From Bidens hawaiensis (Eukaryota; Streptophyta; Magnoliopsida; Asterales; Asteraceae): a DNA stretch of 64,000 bases. The stretch covers positions 49,706 to 113,705 of the forward strand of contig JAIQDT010009186.1 of assembly GCA_021521415.1 (NCBI GenBank), in the 5' to 3' direction. Position 1 is the stretch's first letter. Each line of letters opens with the position of its first letter. The notes under the pieces were generated by a model that was not told where the DNA came from, made no database searches, and saw only the letters and a list, made by a program, of their open reading frames with translations. Shown here one piece after another: positions 34,175 through 45,980 of the stretch. A program made the position numbers and the translations under genes.

Positions 34175-37035
34175 GTCTGGAATCGGTTTAAACAAATACA
34201 AAATTGGTTCAGTTCCCCTACTTTAGGGAATTTTGTCCTGAATTTAAGGATAAAATAAACGTAATCGTTTTGAAAATAATTAAACTTTTAAGGAAAATAT
34301 CATAACATAGAACTTCTAATAATCAAGGCAACTCTCCAACTGACAATCCAACAAGGGTACTTATATATATGATGTACCAGCAGCGTATCCACCATGTCCT
34401 TATCATCTCGTCATTTGTACCGTTACCCAAGCTATCTTATGTTATAAATCATGACACACAATTTTATGTATTATGATTCCCATGCTAGGACTTGAATAAT
34501 TATGTACCCGGACCATAATTACTCTTATTGTCGAATGGTCCGCATAATTCGTTGCATCATGTGGGTTATAAAATATTTAAAACCATCATTTAGAAAGGAA
34601 CAAACTTTTTGTTAATTTTAAATATAAATTCAAGAGATAGTTAATAAACATTCGAGTTTAATTAAAATAATATAAGTTCTAAAATATCTTTTGCTTATGA
34701 AAGACAAATCTTGGAGATTGAAAGGAAACAAATTTCTTGGAACAGATGTTATTATAAATTATGATGATCTAGAATAAGGAAATGAGGTAGAGGTACAAGA
34801 TTCTAATAAGTTTACCTTGATGGAAGGACCTATTTTAAATAAATGAAGTGCGCAAAAGTTTAATATATAACAATTCTTAAAATAGTTAGTAACATGTGGA
34901 ATCTTTAAAGATCGAAATCATTAGGAATAAATTTTTTTAAAATCAAGAGTATAAGTTTAAACATAGTTAACGAAAATTTTGATGAGTCGAGTTTGGTTAG
35001 CTTGAGAACTTATGAGATTAAAGAGAAGTTAATATAAAATTATAACTTTTCAAGTTTGTGATTTTGAGATGAGATTAATTCAATTAAGATATTCTAAAAT
35101 ATTATAATAGTTAGAAATTAATAATTTAAATTTTAATGATAATGTGAAAATGTGCATATTTGAATTAAATTGTTAATAGATTAAACAGGGAAGCGGATAT
35201 TCCCGAATCACCGAGATAGTCCTATTCCAACTAAATCTTTAAAATTTGATAAAAATATAAAGTAGGTAATTGATGATATTAAACTAGATTAAATTGGAAA
35301 TTCATGGATTCTTTCTTTTTTTACAAAATCGTTATAAATATTAGGAAATAAGTAATTTGAATTATCGATAATGGAAATTCAATCAAATTTTAAATTAATT
35401 GCGATACCAAAAATAAGATGTGGAGCATATAATAAAATAAGATAAATACGAGGCTAGAAATGGATGAACCACCATGACTATTCTAACAACTACGAATTTA
35501 TCATTTAAAACGTTCAAGATTCTCAAGGTTTATCAAAAATCAAAGTAGGGGGTTGAAGTATTATTTACGAACGAACGTTTAGTTTTCAACTAATTAACGA
35601 ACTTTATCAATAAATAAAGTGAGTGATGGGTTTTAATGGTGATTTATCAAAAAGTCAGTTTTAATGGTAAAAATTTAATTAATGAAAGATTTAATTTAAT
35701 AATGAGAGTTAAATTTGGATGATGAAAAATTTAGTTTAATGTCAATAAAATTTACAATATTAAGACTTATAAAATGGAAAGTAAGTTGTGAAAAGTAATA
35801 TGCGGAAAAACAAGAGATAATAAAATATTTATAGTTTAATGTTGAGGGTAAGGATTTAAATGCACTTAGTAATTTATAGTTTGAGAATATGGAAATAAAT
35901 AAGAAAAGATGATTTAAATAATATTTTAACGGATATAAGTTAGTATAAGATTTCTTGTTCGGTGTATTTTAGTTTTGTCGAGATTGACGGTCGTTTGGTT
36001 AACAGAATACAGTAGCAAACTCCTTGTCGATTCTAGTAGTCGAATAGCAATCACAAGAAATAGGTGAACGACGTGATTATGAATATGATTTACTAGGGAA
36101 GACATTCTATGAGGACTAATGATGAAATTTCAATGAGATGATGGGTATGTTGTGGGAATGAGTTGATGTGAAATAATAGGGATGCGTATGTATATGTATA
36201 TGTACGTATATAAATTAGTGCTAGTGAAGCCCCAAGGCCGAGTCGGGATTTAAAATATTATGTATAAGTTTGAAGCATTTATGTAAATGAACAATGTTTA
36301 TAAAATTTTCCAAGAATAAAATAATCAAGCATATCAAACTAGTTGGCCTCCCATGAGCTTTCCATGGCAATTTGAATGGCCCAACTAAATAAACAACATA
36401 AAGTTTGTGAATTGGCCTCCCATAAGCGTTCCATGGCATTTTGATGGCCCAATTCAAATAACGTGTAATAAACAAGTGAGTTTTTCAGCCCATGAGCGTG
36501 TACATGGCATTTAACTGACCCCACTAATTAACGAATTATCGAATCAATGGAGTTGTTCGAACCATGAGCGTTACATGTCATCTAACCGACCCAACTAAAT
36601 ATCGAATCAACAAATCAAATAAATTTAAAATAATTAAAAAAACACAATTTGGAAGTATAACCGTTTAGCCTGTTATGTTTACCACGCAACCGTTTAGCCG
36701 ATTACGTGTACCACTTAAAGTTATGGTTGTATGACATTTTCCATACCCCCATGCTTCAAGGTGAAGAAGCAAAATAAAACACGGGAATTCTTAAGGAATT
36801 TCCCACAATAAAAGATAATTTACCAAAAATAAGAAGATTTAAAAATATTTTGAAAGTGAGGAATAACCTCGGAATTCGTGTCTGTGCAATAAATAAATAA
36901 GATACAATACAATAAAATAATTAATCTAATTAAGCTGTAAACAATTAAATAGCACATAAGGCAGTTCAGATAAGCACGTATAGGGTTCCTAATATATGTC
37001 TAGGACAATTTCTAACGACCTATCTTACAACATTC
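34175..37035 (-). other. Non-coding interior of the LARD-like element
   Basis: 2.86 kb of strongly AT-rich sequence. I see no conserved protein on either strand. The only ordered structures are the degenerate tandem array at 36342-36610 and a two-unit repeat (accgtttagcc..gt..gt.taccac) at 36660-36715. Just inside the 3' LTR a 24-base phrase from the LTR end (tcgaatcggtttaaacaaac) is repeated with a few changes (34179-34202). Confidence 0.55.
36342..36610. repeat. Degenerate ~70-bp tandem array, four units
   Basis: Units start at about 36342, 36413, 36480 and 36550. Each has a ccatgagcgtt-type word, a catggcat word and a cccaact(a)aat word. Divergence is high. Confidence 0.6.
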
Positions 37036-37048
37036 GGCTCTGATACCA
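37036..37048 (-). other. Primer binding site of LARD-like element
   Basis: tggtatcagagcc on the minus strand, three bases from the LTR. Confidence 0.85.
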
Positions 37049-37051
37049 ATT

Positions 37052-38978
37052 TGTCACACCCCAACCTAAGGGGGGAAACGTCGGGGCGTGATCTGATTGC
37101 TCATAGCTCGAAGATACTATCATATATAAAATGTGACAATATCTAATTAATTATTTTATTTAAATAATACACACATTATGCATTATAATAAGCAATTTAC
37201 AAATATGAATATAAGCTCAAATAATGTTTATCTTGATTATATCCTAAGGTCTTTTCTACGTGTCCAAACTTCAATCTTCAAAACAAGCAACCTGCATATG
37301 CATATAAAATGGAGTTTGTCAACATAAAGTTGAGTGAGAATCTCACCAGTATTGTCACAACAATATAAATACGCATAATGTGAAAAAAGCGGTAAATATA
37401 ATCAAACCATAAACAAGTATGTAGACCGTTGCCAAGCGAATCGGGCGTTGGTCAATAGCAGGAACACTCACTATACGAATGAACAAATAGTAATCCCAAT
37501 ATAGGAATGAATGATTAGTAACACAAGTAAGCAAGTAGCACGTATGTTTGATTAAGTCACTCACAATTACACGTATGCATTTGTTTGAATATATATATAT
37601 ATAAATAGTATGAAATACGGATAGATACGCATATCTCCCCAAAACATTTAGAAAATTTGGTAAAATAGGGGAATGATAAACTCACCTTAGATTAATGACA
37701 AACGATGTAAATACGAATAAGCGAGTCGTCCACTACACGTCAAACGATATAAACAATTCAGAAATCTGAGACTTTAGATATGATAATATAAATAAAACGA
37801 ATTCGTTGCCATTGGAATCAATCCAAACGGACGTTTAGATTTCAAGTTATGTTTGATTTAAGATTTAAACGAGCTGGTACTGACCAGAATCCGAACAACG
37901 AGTCAGAATTCGGGTTTTGGTCAGTAGCCTTAAAGTTACGTTATGAGAATAAAAGTCTTCTGGACCGGACATTGAATTCGAACAGAAGTATGAGAAAACG
38001 GATAGTCAAACTTGTTGACTATTTTGCCCTTCATCGGCTTTTAAAGCGATTGACCAGTCAACACACTTCAACCACCGAAATTGATTGAAGGTTATTGACT
38101 AGAGAATGCATATGAATGATTTCTATGTTTACAACTTTCCCGGAAAGTAAAAGAATCAACATAAACGAGGAGTCAAAGGTCTACACGTATGCAAAGTCAA
38201 CCGTTTATGAGCGTATCTTCAACAACAAATCAAAAACCGAAGAAGATGATGAAGGTTGGAGGTAGGTGACAGCTGGAGGGTGTTTATTTAGGGTTTAGGG
38301 AAGTTTATGGAGGGAGAAATAAGGGTTGTTTATATAGGAAACACTAAAATGAACTAATTACGGTTATTTACTCGTTTAAGAAACCGAATTGAGTTTTAAT
38401 GATCGATCAACATTAAAATCAACAAAATTCGTTCTTGGAAAAGGTTTAAAATCAGTCAACACCCTTCAACCACCGAAATTGATTGAAGGTTATTGACTAG
38501 GGAATGCATATGAATGATTTCTGTGTTTACAACATTCCCGGAAAGTGAAAGAATCAACAGAAACGATTAGTCAAAGGTCTACACGTATGCAAAGTCAACT
38601 GTTTATGAGCGTATCTTCAACAATAAATCAAAAACCGAAGAAGATGAAGAAGGTTGGAGGTAGGTGACGGTTGGAGGGTGCTTATTTAGGGTTGTTTATA
38701 TAGGAAACACTAAAACGAACTAATTATGGTTATTTACTCGTTTAAGAAACCGAATCGAGTTTTAATGATCGAATCAACAATAAAATCAATAAAATTCGTT
38801 CTTGGACAAGGTTTATTGAATATGTTCATGCATATAATCTTTGGGATCTCTTGGGGCTTAAAACACTTGATTTATGCCTAAAACAAGCGATTTGGTGCTA
38901 AAAACAAATTAGGAAACAAAATAAACTATTTAATTAGAAAATCTGGTACAATAACTAATAAAATTTGGATTGGACAAA
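37052..38978 (-). repeat. 5' LTR of family-L element, outer end truncated, internal duplication
   Basis: Matches 32333-34174 but lacks the last ~290 bp. It contains an internal direct duplication (38055-38452 and 38453-~38812) absent from the other LTR. Confidence 0.75.
38055..38812. repeat. 398-bp direct duplication inside LTR
   Basis: Second copy starts at 38453 (cagtcaacac, gaaattgattgaaggttatt). It is shorter by about 40 bp because of a deletion in the 'ggaagtttatgg' part. Confidence 0.8.
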
Positions 38979-38984
38979 ATTGTG

Positions 38985-39519
38985 TCTGGACCAGGAATTT
39001 TCTTGTCAGCCTCTGAAGATATTTCAAGTCTTATTCAAGGCTTATGAGATAAGCTTTGTCTTCATATTCTTTCTAATCAGACTTATTTGTTCTTTCTTCA
39101 TCTTCTTCATCTTCTAAGTTTTCATCCAAGCTGTGTAAGGCCTCAATTATTGGTTCTTCAGTCTGAGGATCAGGTGTCTTAAACAAAAACTTGGAGCTTT
39201 GTCTTCATTTATAGACATATTTTTGTCTTTTGGCTTTGTGGATTTCAACTTCAGATGTTTCTTTTCTTTTAACTCCCCCTTCAGCCACAGTTTCTTGCTC
39301 ATTGATAGTTGATTTGGTTGCCATATGCTCTTGAGTCCTTTCTGCTTGTTCATCATCAACAACTTCTTGAATTATTTGTTCAGTATTGATAGGATCTTCA
39401 TTCATAGTCCTCTGCACATCATCAATGATTTCTTCTATAGTAGGTTCTTTGATCTGACTGTCATCTTCAACAATTTCTTGAATGATGGGTTCAGTGGTCT
39501 CAATCACCTCTTCAACTCT
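38985..39519 (-). pseudogene. Accessory ORF copy A, 3' part
   Basis: Minus-strand sequence encodes an acidic stretch rich in E, I and V, then 'EGGVKRKETSEVEIHKAKRQK'. This matches copy B ('EGGVKRKEASEVEPPKAKRQK', about 62440-62520) nearly residue for residue. It is the direct continuation of the part ending at 54705: the frame reads across the Tekay-like insertion once the 5-bp target duplication is allowed for. Beyond about 39000 it meets the truncated family-L LTR, so the C-terminal third is missing. Lys/Arg-rich 'KRQK' could be a nuclear-localisation type patch; function unknown. Confidence 0.7.
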
Positions 39520-39524
39520 TGGTT

Positions 39525-41282
39525 TGTAACATCCGTATTTTGAGAATGATAAATAAAAGAGAATTTAATTACGTACTAAGTGTGTCGTTATTTATTTTCA
39601 TTAAATATAAGATATTGAGTGTTGGGCCGAGGAGTTATGAATGGGCTTGAGAGAATGCATGCAGGCCCAAGGTCTATTGGGTGGGGTATTTAAACCCCAA
39701 CCTTGCCTACTAACCTCATTTTCTCATTCTCTCTCTTTCTTTCCAAACACACACTCAAGAACACACACACATATTTCTCTCGCCCGGATACAAATCCAAA
39801 CAAAAGGATGGACGAATCTAGTGTATAAACGCCATCAAACAACAAGAAACACCAATAGATCCTCGGGTTGTCCAGATATGAACCCGACCGAAACCCAAAA
39901 GGTGAGTTTTGGCCAAAAAGGTTACGTTTTTATGGGTGATTTCGACATGCAAACTGATAGAATGATAGATCGGGTTGTAAGATGTAAGAAAAACATAAAC
40001 TTGGTGAGTTATAACCTCATGGGTGTGTTATAGGACGAAAGGTGATGTTTGGACCTCATAAAGCACGGGTATACAAAGTTGGTACAACCCAAAACCCATA
40101 AAAAGGTTAGAATCGGGTCCTAAGGAAGAGTCACAGAGGAAAATGGCTTTAAAATGGTAAAAACAAAGAAAAGAAAAGAATTCGCATCGCCTAGCCACGC
40201 GAAGCGAATTCTCATGCGAAGCGAATTCTCATGCGACGCGAAATTTCCATGCGATTCATTTTTCTGATGCATTTTTGTTAAAGGGCTATTAATGAAAATG
40301 AAATTTTTCCAAGCTGACCTGGCAGCTCGAGCCCATCCGGGGGCTCTACCCCTTGGACGCTGCTAGGGGTTGCCGCCCCTAGACCCCGCTACTAGGGGCG
40401 CTGCCCCCGGACCCCCGTTAGTTGAGGGTTTAATTAACTCAGATGTAAGAAGTAGTGGTAATAGATAATTGATACTCGTAACTTGTTACACAGTTAGTCG
40501 AGCTCAGTTAAGGAAGGGAATTACGATAAACTCGGAGAGTAGTCATCTTCAGGTGAGTTCTAGCCCCATTTCTCCTTGAAATGTTTTCGGGGCTGTGTGC
40601 ATACTGGTAAGACTAGAAGTATATATATATACATACAGTTATATAAATTTATGTTGAAGGAGGATAACTAATGCAAGAACGTAAGAATGTGGTAAAAATG
40701 CTTATGTGCTTAGTTTGAAACTAAATATGCATGGAAGAGTCTAATAGAAAATAATGTAAGAGTCAGGGTGGTAGGCCCTCCTAATACCTAGGCAAGAATA
40801 GAGTGGCCGACTCTATGATATCAATGCAAGAGATCGGATGGCAGACCCTTATAATATCTGTGCAAGAGGTTGGATGGCAGACCCGTATAATATATGTGCA
40901 AGAATGTAAGAATAGTTGCATGCTATGTAAGAATAATATAAAAATAGAAATAAATGATATTGGTATGTAAATAAAGAAACGTGTAAGAATAAATTCTATA
41001 ACTTGATAAACTAGAACTTACTCAGCGTAGCTGACTTTTAGTATGCACTCAGGTAAATAGATTGATGGAGCTAGTTTGACGATGGCACGTGGTAGGGACT
41101 GGAAGACTGGCATCTTGGGAAGAAATTTTATGAATTGTTATGTTATGTTTTAAGACAAGTTAATTTTTGTTAAGACAAGAATGATGTTTTGTAAAGTGAC
41201 GCATGAAGTTTTATTTATTCCGCGAAAGTTTTAATTAACTCTGATTTTAGAACTGTGTTTATGAGTACAAAGGGGCCTTACA
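39525..41282 (+). repeat. 5' LTR, Tekay-like element
   Basis: 1758 bp, tgtaacatccg to ggggccttaca. It has a TATA-like tatttaaa, a gcgaagcgaattc motif repeat (40190-40250) and a GC-rich hairpin-forming stretch (40325-40425) with ggggc/gcccc words. It also has a gcaagag..tgg.ggcagac phrase repeat (40750-40905). Confidence 0.95.
39687..39694 (+). promoter_or_regulatory. TATA-like box in Tekay LTR
   Basis: tatttaaa, kept in the 3' LTR at 53113-53120 within a conserved gtggggtatttaaaccc context. Confidence 0.5.
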
Positions 41283-41285
41283 AGT

Positions 41286-41297
41286 TGGTATCAGAGC
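41286..41297 (+). other. Primer binding site, Tekay-like element
   Basis: tggtatcagagc, three bases after the 5' LTR. Confidence 0.9.
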
Positions 41298-41704
41298 ACA
41301 AATTCGAGATAAATAAGCATCCTCCATGCTTAGACTCGAACAGAGAATGGGACTTAAGGAAGAAAAGAAAGAAGATGCCAATCTAAGAATGCCATGTGTC
41401 ATCCAAGCAAGCTTAGAAAGTGATCATCTTGCGTAAGTTGATCTTGTGTATAGTAAAGAATGAGTAAGAAAGCTAACTTAATTGCTAGATATAGAAATGT
41501 TTGTTTATGTGTGAAGATGTGAAACGTATGATCGACTAACTATATTAAGTAGAAACTAGCACAAGTGAACTCACAAAAGGAAGTGTGTAGGACACGGAGA
41601 GTAATGTGATCAGCTAATCGCAACTGGCCACTATTATTACCTGTTAGCCTTACTATACTTGTACTACCGAAGTGTTGACGTTTGTGTTTTCTTATAGAAT
41701 TAGA
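41298..41704 (+). other. Leader of Tekay-like element
   Basis: Untranslated stretch between PBS and the gag ATG; no other gene seen. Confidence 0.6.
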
Positions 41705-42920
41705 ATGGCTGGTGCTAGGAAGACTGCGAGACAAGGAAGTCGCACGAGTCGTTGTGGTAGACCACGTGTTACGCAAGTACCCCCTTGAAGAACCAATTAT
41801 CGAGTATGAGGAAGAAAGAAGCCTGACTGTGCGAAACGAAGGGTATCAACTCGACCGTGATATCAAAGCTGCCATCACTCAGGTAGTAGCTGCTGCAGTG
41901 TAGCATCTCTAACAAGAAAAGCCAACCGTGAGCCGTGCAGGAACCGCTGAGAGGACAGAGGAAAGTAACAAGAAAAATGAAGTGAATGAGGGGGAGGAAT
42001 AGAGTGAAGATCACTCTGTGAAGGTCAGTGATGGTAAGAGGGGCCGAGGTGGGTGCAGCTACAGGTTGTTCAAGGGATGCGACCCACCGAAGATGTCCGG
42101 TACGGGGGATGCAATCGCTACTCTCCAATGGATAACCGTAATGAACAAGGTTATCTGAATTAGCAAGTGCCACCCCAACCAAGCCATGGGTTTTGCTAAT
42201 CAGTCTTTTGGGGACGAAGCGATGTTCTGGTGGGAAATTGTTGAGCAAAGAAAGACCCTTGTTGAGATTAAGGCTATGACGTGGGAATATTTGAAAGAGA
42301 TGGTTATGAAGAAGTTCTGTGCTGATGCGGAAGTCGAGAGGGCGGAGAAAAAGTTCCTGAATTTGAAGTCGGGAAAAATGACACACCACGAGTACACCAT
42401 TGAGTTCAATCGCATATCCAGACTTGTCCCTGACATGGTGAAGACTGAGGCAAAGAGGATCAAGTGCTACGTGAGGGGACTGCCACAAAACGTCCGCACC
42501 TTAGTCCGGGCTAGTAAACCTACCACTTTTGACTCTGCTGTCGAACTTGCGGAAATGGTTTACGATGACCTGGCTGTGGATGATGTGGTGGTGGTGGAAG
42601 AGATGAAAAAGAAGAAGTGGGTTGCTCCTGCTACGCGCCTGGGTACTCAGTTGTGGAACTCGAAGGAGAAGAAGTCAAAGGTGTGGGAAAGGAAGCCATG
42701 TAAACTTGTGGAAAGATGCACGGAGGAGAGTGTAAGTGGGGCATAGGGATGAACACTTGTTACAAGTGTGGAAAGACAGGGCACTACTCTCGTGACTGTA
42801 ACAGCGAGCCTGTCTGTTACAAGTGAGGAAAGATTGGCCATATGGCAAGAGAGTGCACTGCAAATGAAGCTGAGGGAGCGGAAGGAAGGATGCTGAGCAG
42901 TCCAGGCCCAAGACCAGAGC
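41705..42920 (+). pseudogene. gag of Tekay-like element
   Basis: From the ATG at 41705 a short Arg-rich N-terminus (MAGARKTARQGSRTSRCGRP) ends at a stop near 41788; frame shifts follow. The longest open part (42186-42746) carries the capsid domain: 'FWWEIVEQRKTLVEIKAMTWEYLKEMVMKKFCADAEVERAEKKFLNLKSG'-type residues, then 'YTIEFNRISRLVPDMV', 'CYVRGLPQNVRTLV' and 'AVELAEMVYDDL'. Two zinc knuckles follow at about 42755-42860. The first is intact (C-x2-C-x4-H-x4-C); in the second the middle Cys codon TGT has become TGA. Gag packages the element RNA. Inactive here through several breaks. Confidence 0.9.
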
Positions 42921-42924
42921 CTAC

Positions 42925-43719
42925 ATGTTGACACAAGAGCAAGCCAAGAAGCTCCCTGATGTTGTGACAGGTACGTTCCTAGTAAACGGTGTTTCCGCTT
43001 CAGTGTTGTTTGATTCAGGTGCTACTAGGAGTTTTGTAGCTACCATGTTTTGTAAAATAGCGAAGATGATTTGTTGCCGTGTGCCTGAAACTTTTATGGT
43101 AGTGACCGCTAATGAGACCACAGTTAAAATTATGAGAAAGGTTAAGAATTGTAAGATAGAGTTGGAGGGACATGAATTCCCTGCTACCATGTATGTGTTG
43201 ACCTTAGGAGGATTCGATGTAGTATTGGGGATGGATTGGCTGTCTGAGTTCGAAGCTCAGATAGTGTGCAAGAGTAGATTGATAAGACTGAAGTCTTCGG
43301 ATGGTGATGCAGTGACTGTTTATGGTGATAAAGAAAGCTCAGGGCTAAACGTCATTTCGATGATCAAAGCCGAAGGTTTGTTAAGGCGAGGGTGCAGTGC
43401 CTACCTGCCGTATGTCCTCAAAGCTACGGCCGAGACGAAAGAAGTGAAAGATGTTCATGTAGTGTGTGACTATCCCGAAGTGTTCCTTGAGGACCTTCCA
43501 GGATTTCCACCGGAACATGAGGTGGAATTTCAGATAGAGTTAATACCAGGAGCACAGCCCGTCGCGAAAGCACCTTATCATTTGGCGCAGTTCGAGATGA
43601 AAGAATTGATGTCCCAACTGCAAGAACTCCTCGATAAGGGCTTTATAAGGCCGAGTGTTTCCCCGTGGGGCGCGCCGGTGTTATTTGTTAAGAAGAAGGA
43701 TGGGAGCATGAGAATGTGA
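42925..43719 (+). pseudogene. Protease and RT N-terminus
   Basis: The 264-codon open frame has the retropepsin loop D30-S-G-A-T-R-S-F-V, a second protease block 'GFDVVLGMDWLSEFEAQI' and a linker. It then has the RT start ('LLDKGFIRPSVSPWGAPVLFVKKKDGSMRM'). It stops at 43717-43719 where the conserved Cys of '[10 protein letters not shown]' is TGA. The protease would process the Gag-Pol polyprotein. The same reading frame continues after the stop, so it is a single-base lesion. Active-site residues are intact. Confidence 0.92.
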
Positions 43720-44235
43720 ATCGACTACAGAGAGTTGAATAAGCTTACCGTGAAGAATAGATATCCGTTGCCACGAATTGATGACTTGTTTGATCAATTA
43801 CAAGGTGCTATTCGGTTCTCCCGGATAGACCTCAGAGCAGTTTATCATCAGTTGAAGGTGAAGGAAGCGGACATCCCTAAGACAACGTTTCGGACGCGGT
43901 ATGGACACTACGAGTTCCTCGTGATGTCGTTTGGTCTAACTAACGCTCCCACAACATTTACGGATATGATGAATAGGGTATGTCGACCAATGTTAGACAA
44001 GTCGGTTATCGTTTTCATTGATGATATATTAATTTATTCGAAGAGCGAGTCTGACCATGCTGAGCACCTGAGGGAAGTGTTAGAAGTCTTGAAGAAGGAG
44101 AAATTGTATGCTAAGTTCTCGAAGTGTGCATTCTGGCTGCGAGAGGTACAGTTTTTAGGTCACATAATTAATCCCGAAGGGATTACCGTGGACCCAGCTA
44201 AGATTGAAGCGATAAAGAATTGGAAGACTCCGTGA
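43720..44235 (+). pseudogene. Reverse transcriptase palm, catalytic FIDD intact
   Basis: The open frame 43735-44235 holds '[18 protein letters not shown]', '[15 protein letters not shown]' (first catalytic Asp) and '[23 protein letters not shown]'. The YxDD box is present as '[12 protein letters not shown]', followed by '[11 protein letters not shown]'. It ends in a TGA where CGA (Arg) is usual before '[10 protein letters not shown]'. That is a C-to-T change at a CpG, consistent with methylated-cytosine decay. Copies element RNA into DNA in the living family. Confidence 0.92.
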
Positions 44236-44740
44236 AACCTGACGGAGATACGCGATTTCCTAGGGTTAGATGTCTATTATAGGAGGTTCATTCCGGTCTT
44301 CTCCAAGATAGCCGCATCGTTGACCGGCATGACCAGGAAGACTGTAGTATTCAGTTGGGGTAAGTATCAAGAAGCGTTTGAAGAATTGAAGAGAAGACTC
44401 ACCCAGGCTCTAATCCTTGTTCTACCTGATGGTGAAGAAGATTTGGTAGTCTGTACTGATGCTTCACATCAAGGGTTAGGTTGCATGTTGATGCAACAAG
44501 GGAAGGTCGTAGCCTATCTGTCTAGACAGTTGAAAGTTCACGAAAGCACATACTCGACGCATGACCTAGAGTTAGCAGCTGTTGTGCATGCTCTCAAGAT
44601 CTGGAGACATTACTTGTATGGTACTAGGTGCACCATTTATACAGATCACAAGAGTCTGAAGTACTTCTTAGAGAAGAAAGAGTTGAATATGAGGCAGAGA
44701 AGGTGGTTAGATATGATAAAGGATTATGACTGTGACATTA
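44236..44740 (+). pseudogene. RT connection and RNase H, 5' part
   Basis: Frame gives '[15 protein letters not shown]', then RNase H with '[15 protein letters not shown]', '[33 protein letters not shown]' and '[12 protein letters not shown]'. The acidic catalytic residues (D in CTDAS, E in LELAA, D in YTDH) are visible. It breaks off in 'DYDCDI' at the copia insertion. The next residues continue at 51427. Confidence 0.92.
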
Positions 44741-45142
44741 TGTTGGTTCCCAGCCGGATCTACACGGAATATCTCGTTCTACATAGGTGCGGAATCCCTA
44801 CGTAAGACGATACGAGCGTAGAAGACGATACACGTTAAACACAAGCTAACACACGTTACAATACTCAAAGGACACGTTGTATTGCAACTTAGTAACACGT
44901 GATATCAATCACCGATTACACAAAACTAAACTCCTTAATCAAACAAGCCGTAACCTAAACCTATATAACATTCGACAACTTCGCCTAACATGTTTAGGCG
45001 AAGTTGTCACTAACTTCGCTTGTTCCACAAGTTCGCCTATATCAAGCGAACTTGTGAGACAACTTCGCTTAATCATAAATACAAAACATACTAACTCGAT
45101 TACAGACACTAGATACTGAACTACTGACATCATGTACCAACA
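44741..45142 (-). repeat. 3' LTR of copia element
   Basis: 402 bp, tgttggttccc to catgtaccaaca. Contains several aacttcgc/gcgaagtt words and a TATA-like ttatata on the minus strand (44962-44968). Confidence 0.93.
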
Positions 45143-45155
45143 GACTCCCCCTTGG
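45143..45155 (-). other. Polypurine tract of copia element
   Basis: Minus strand ccaagggggagtc, directly before the 3' LTR; primes plus-strand synthesis. Confidence 0.8.
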
Positions 45156-45222
45156 CAGTAGCTTCATATCTCTATCTTCAAACACATGTCTCGTAATCCC
45201 AAAAATCTTGTATCTTCCATCT

Positions 45223-45980
45223 TCAAGCATGAACGCCTTCTCGTACACAAACTGAAACTACTCTTTGATATTTCTTTGCTTCTTCTTTCCAAGCAGGAAT
45301 GTAAAATATCTTTTTCTCGTTCAGCACCTGCAGATCAGCTTGAGACAAATTCACTAAATGCATAGGATCATATACTCTCATCAGCTCTTGTTCATCTTCA
45401 TCCTCCATTACTGCTTCAGCTGTTTCACAATCAACGTACCACCATTTCAGATCTTTGAGCACATCCTTGGGCATTTGTTTCATCGGCACTTCTTTTAGAC
45501 ACCGGATCGGCTTATACTTCATGATCATCCAAGACTTGTCATCTGCTCTCATTCCTCTGTCTTTGTCTTCAACGAGCTTTCCTTTATGTGGTTTGAACAG
45601 CTCGAACTTTTTCTCCTTTATGCTTTCCTTCCAGACTATCTTCCCAATGATCCTAGCCATGTTATCATCACTCCTATTTATCATCCCCAACATGGCTAAG
45701 TCCTTCACTTCACACTCAGGCAACGTATTCAACGATCTCAACAACCTCTTGAAATACTGAACCCCATCATACCGTTTAATCACAAAAAGACTCAACTGCT
45801 CATCATATAACCATCATATAATCCCCTTTTTCGATTCAGCATAACCCCTGATGTTGTAACTTTTCTTGAACATAGTAGGGACCGCCGGTTTCTTAGTCTT
45901 TACGAACCACTGAGCATAGCCTTCTTTCCATCTTGGCTGCTCCTCCCATTCTGTCTCATCACATCCCGTATCTTGATCCA
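45223..45980 (-). pseudogene. Sense accessory ORF of copia element, one frameshift
   Basis: The main open part (45223-45795, 190 codons) has 'FVIKRYDGVQYFKRLLRSLNTLPECEVKDLAMLGMI' near the start. A 'YKPIRCLKEVPMKQMPKDVLKDLKWWYVD' stretch, 'AVMEDED', 'DPMHLVNLSQADLQVL' and 'KKYQRVVSVC' follow near the C-terminus. Upstream, in another frame (45815-45980), is 'PRWKEGYAQWFVKTKKPAVP', which belongs to the same protein, so one frameshift separates them. It lies in sense orientation between pol remnants and the 3' LTR. I recall similar ORFs in composite-family copia elements; no function is known to me. An env-like role is sometimes suggested for this position, but there is no membrane segment or signal peptide here. 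Confidence 0.6.

Larger units (their letters stand above)
32333..38978 (-). mobile_element. LARD-like non-coding LTR element, family L
   Basis: Read on the minus strand: a 5' LTR (37052-38978, outer end lost), PBS (37036-37048), a 2.86-kb interior without coding capacity, and a 3' LTR (32333-34174). Both LTRs end in tgtcacaccccaacc on the plus strand, and they match along their length. The interior has no gag or pol motif in any frame, so the element must depend on proteins from elsewhere, like LARD elements. The 5' LTR stops abruptly near 38978, about 290 bp before the position where the 3' LTR ends, and joins accessory-ORF sequence, so a target duplication cannot be checked. A solo LTR of this family is at 2834-4724. 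No clear PPT is visible. Confidence 0.75.

Noticed and set aside
41769..42488. 239-codon minus-strand frame opposite gag
   Set aside because: Antisense shadow of the gag capsid region, which has clear family motifs on the plus strand.
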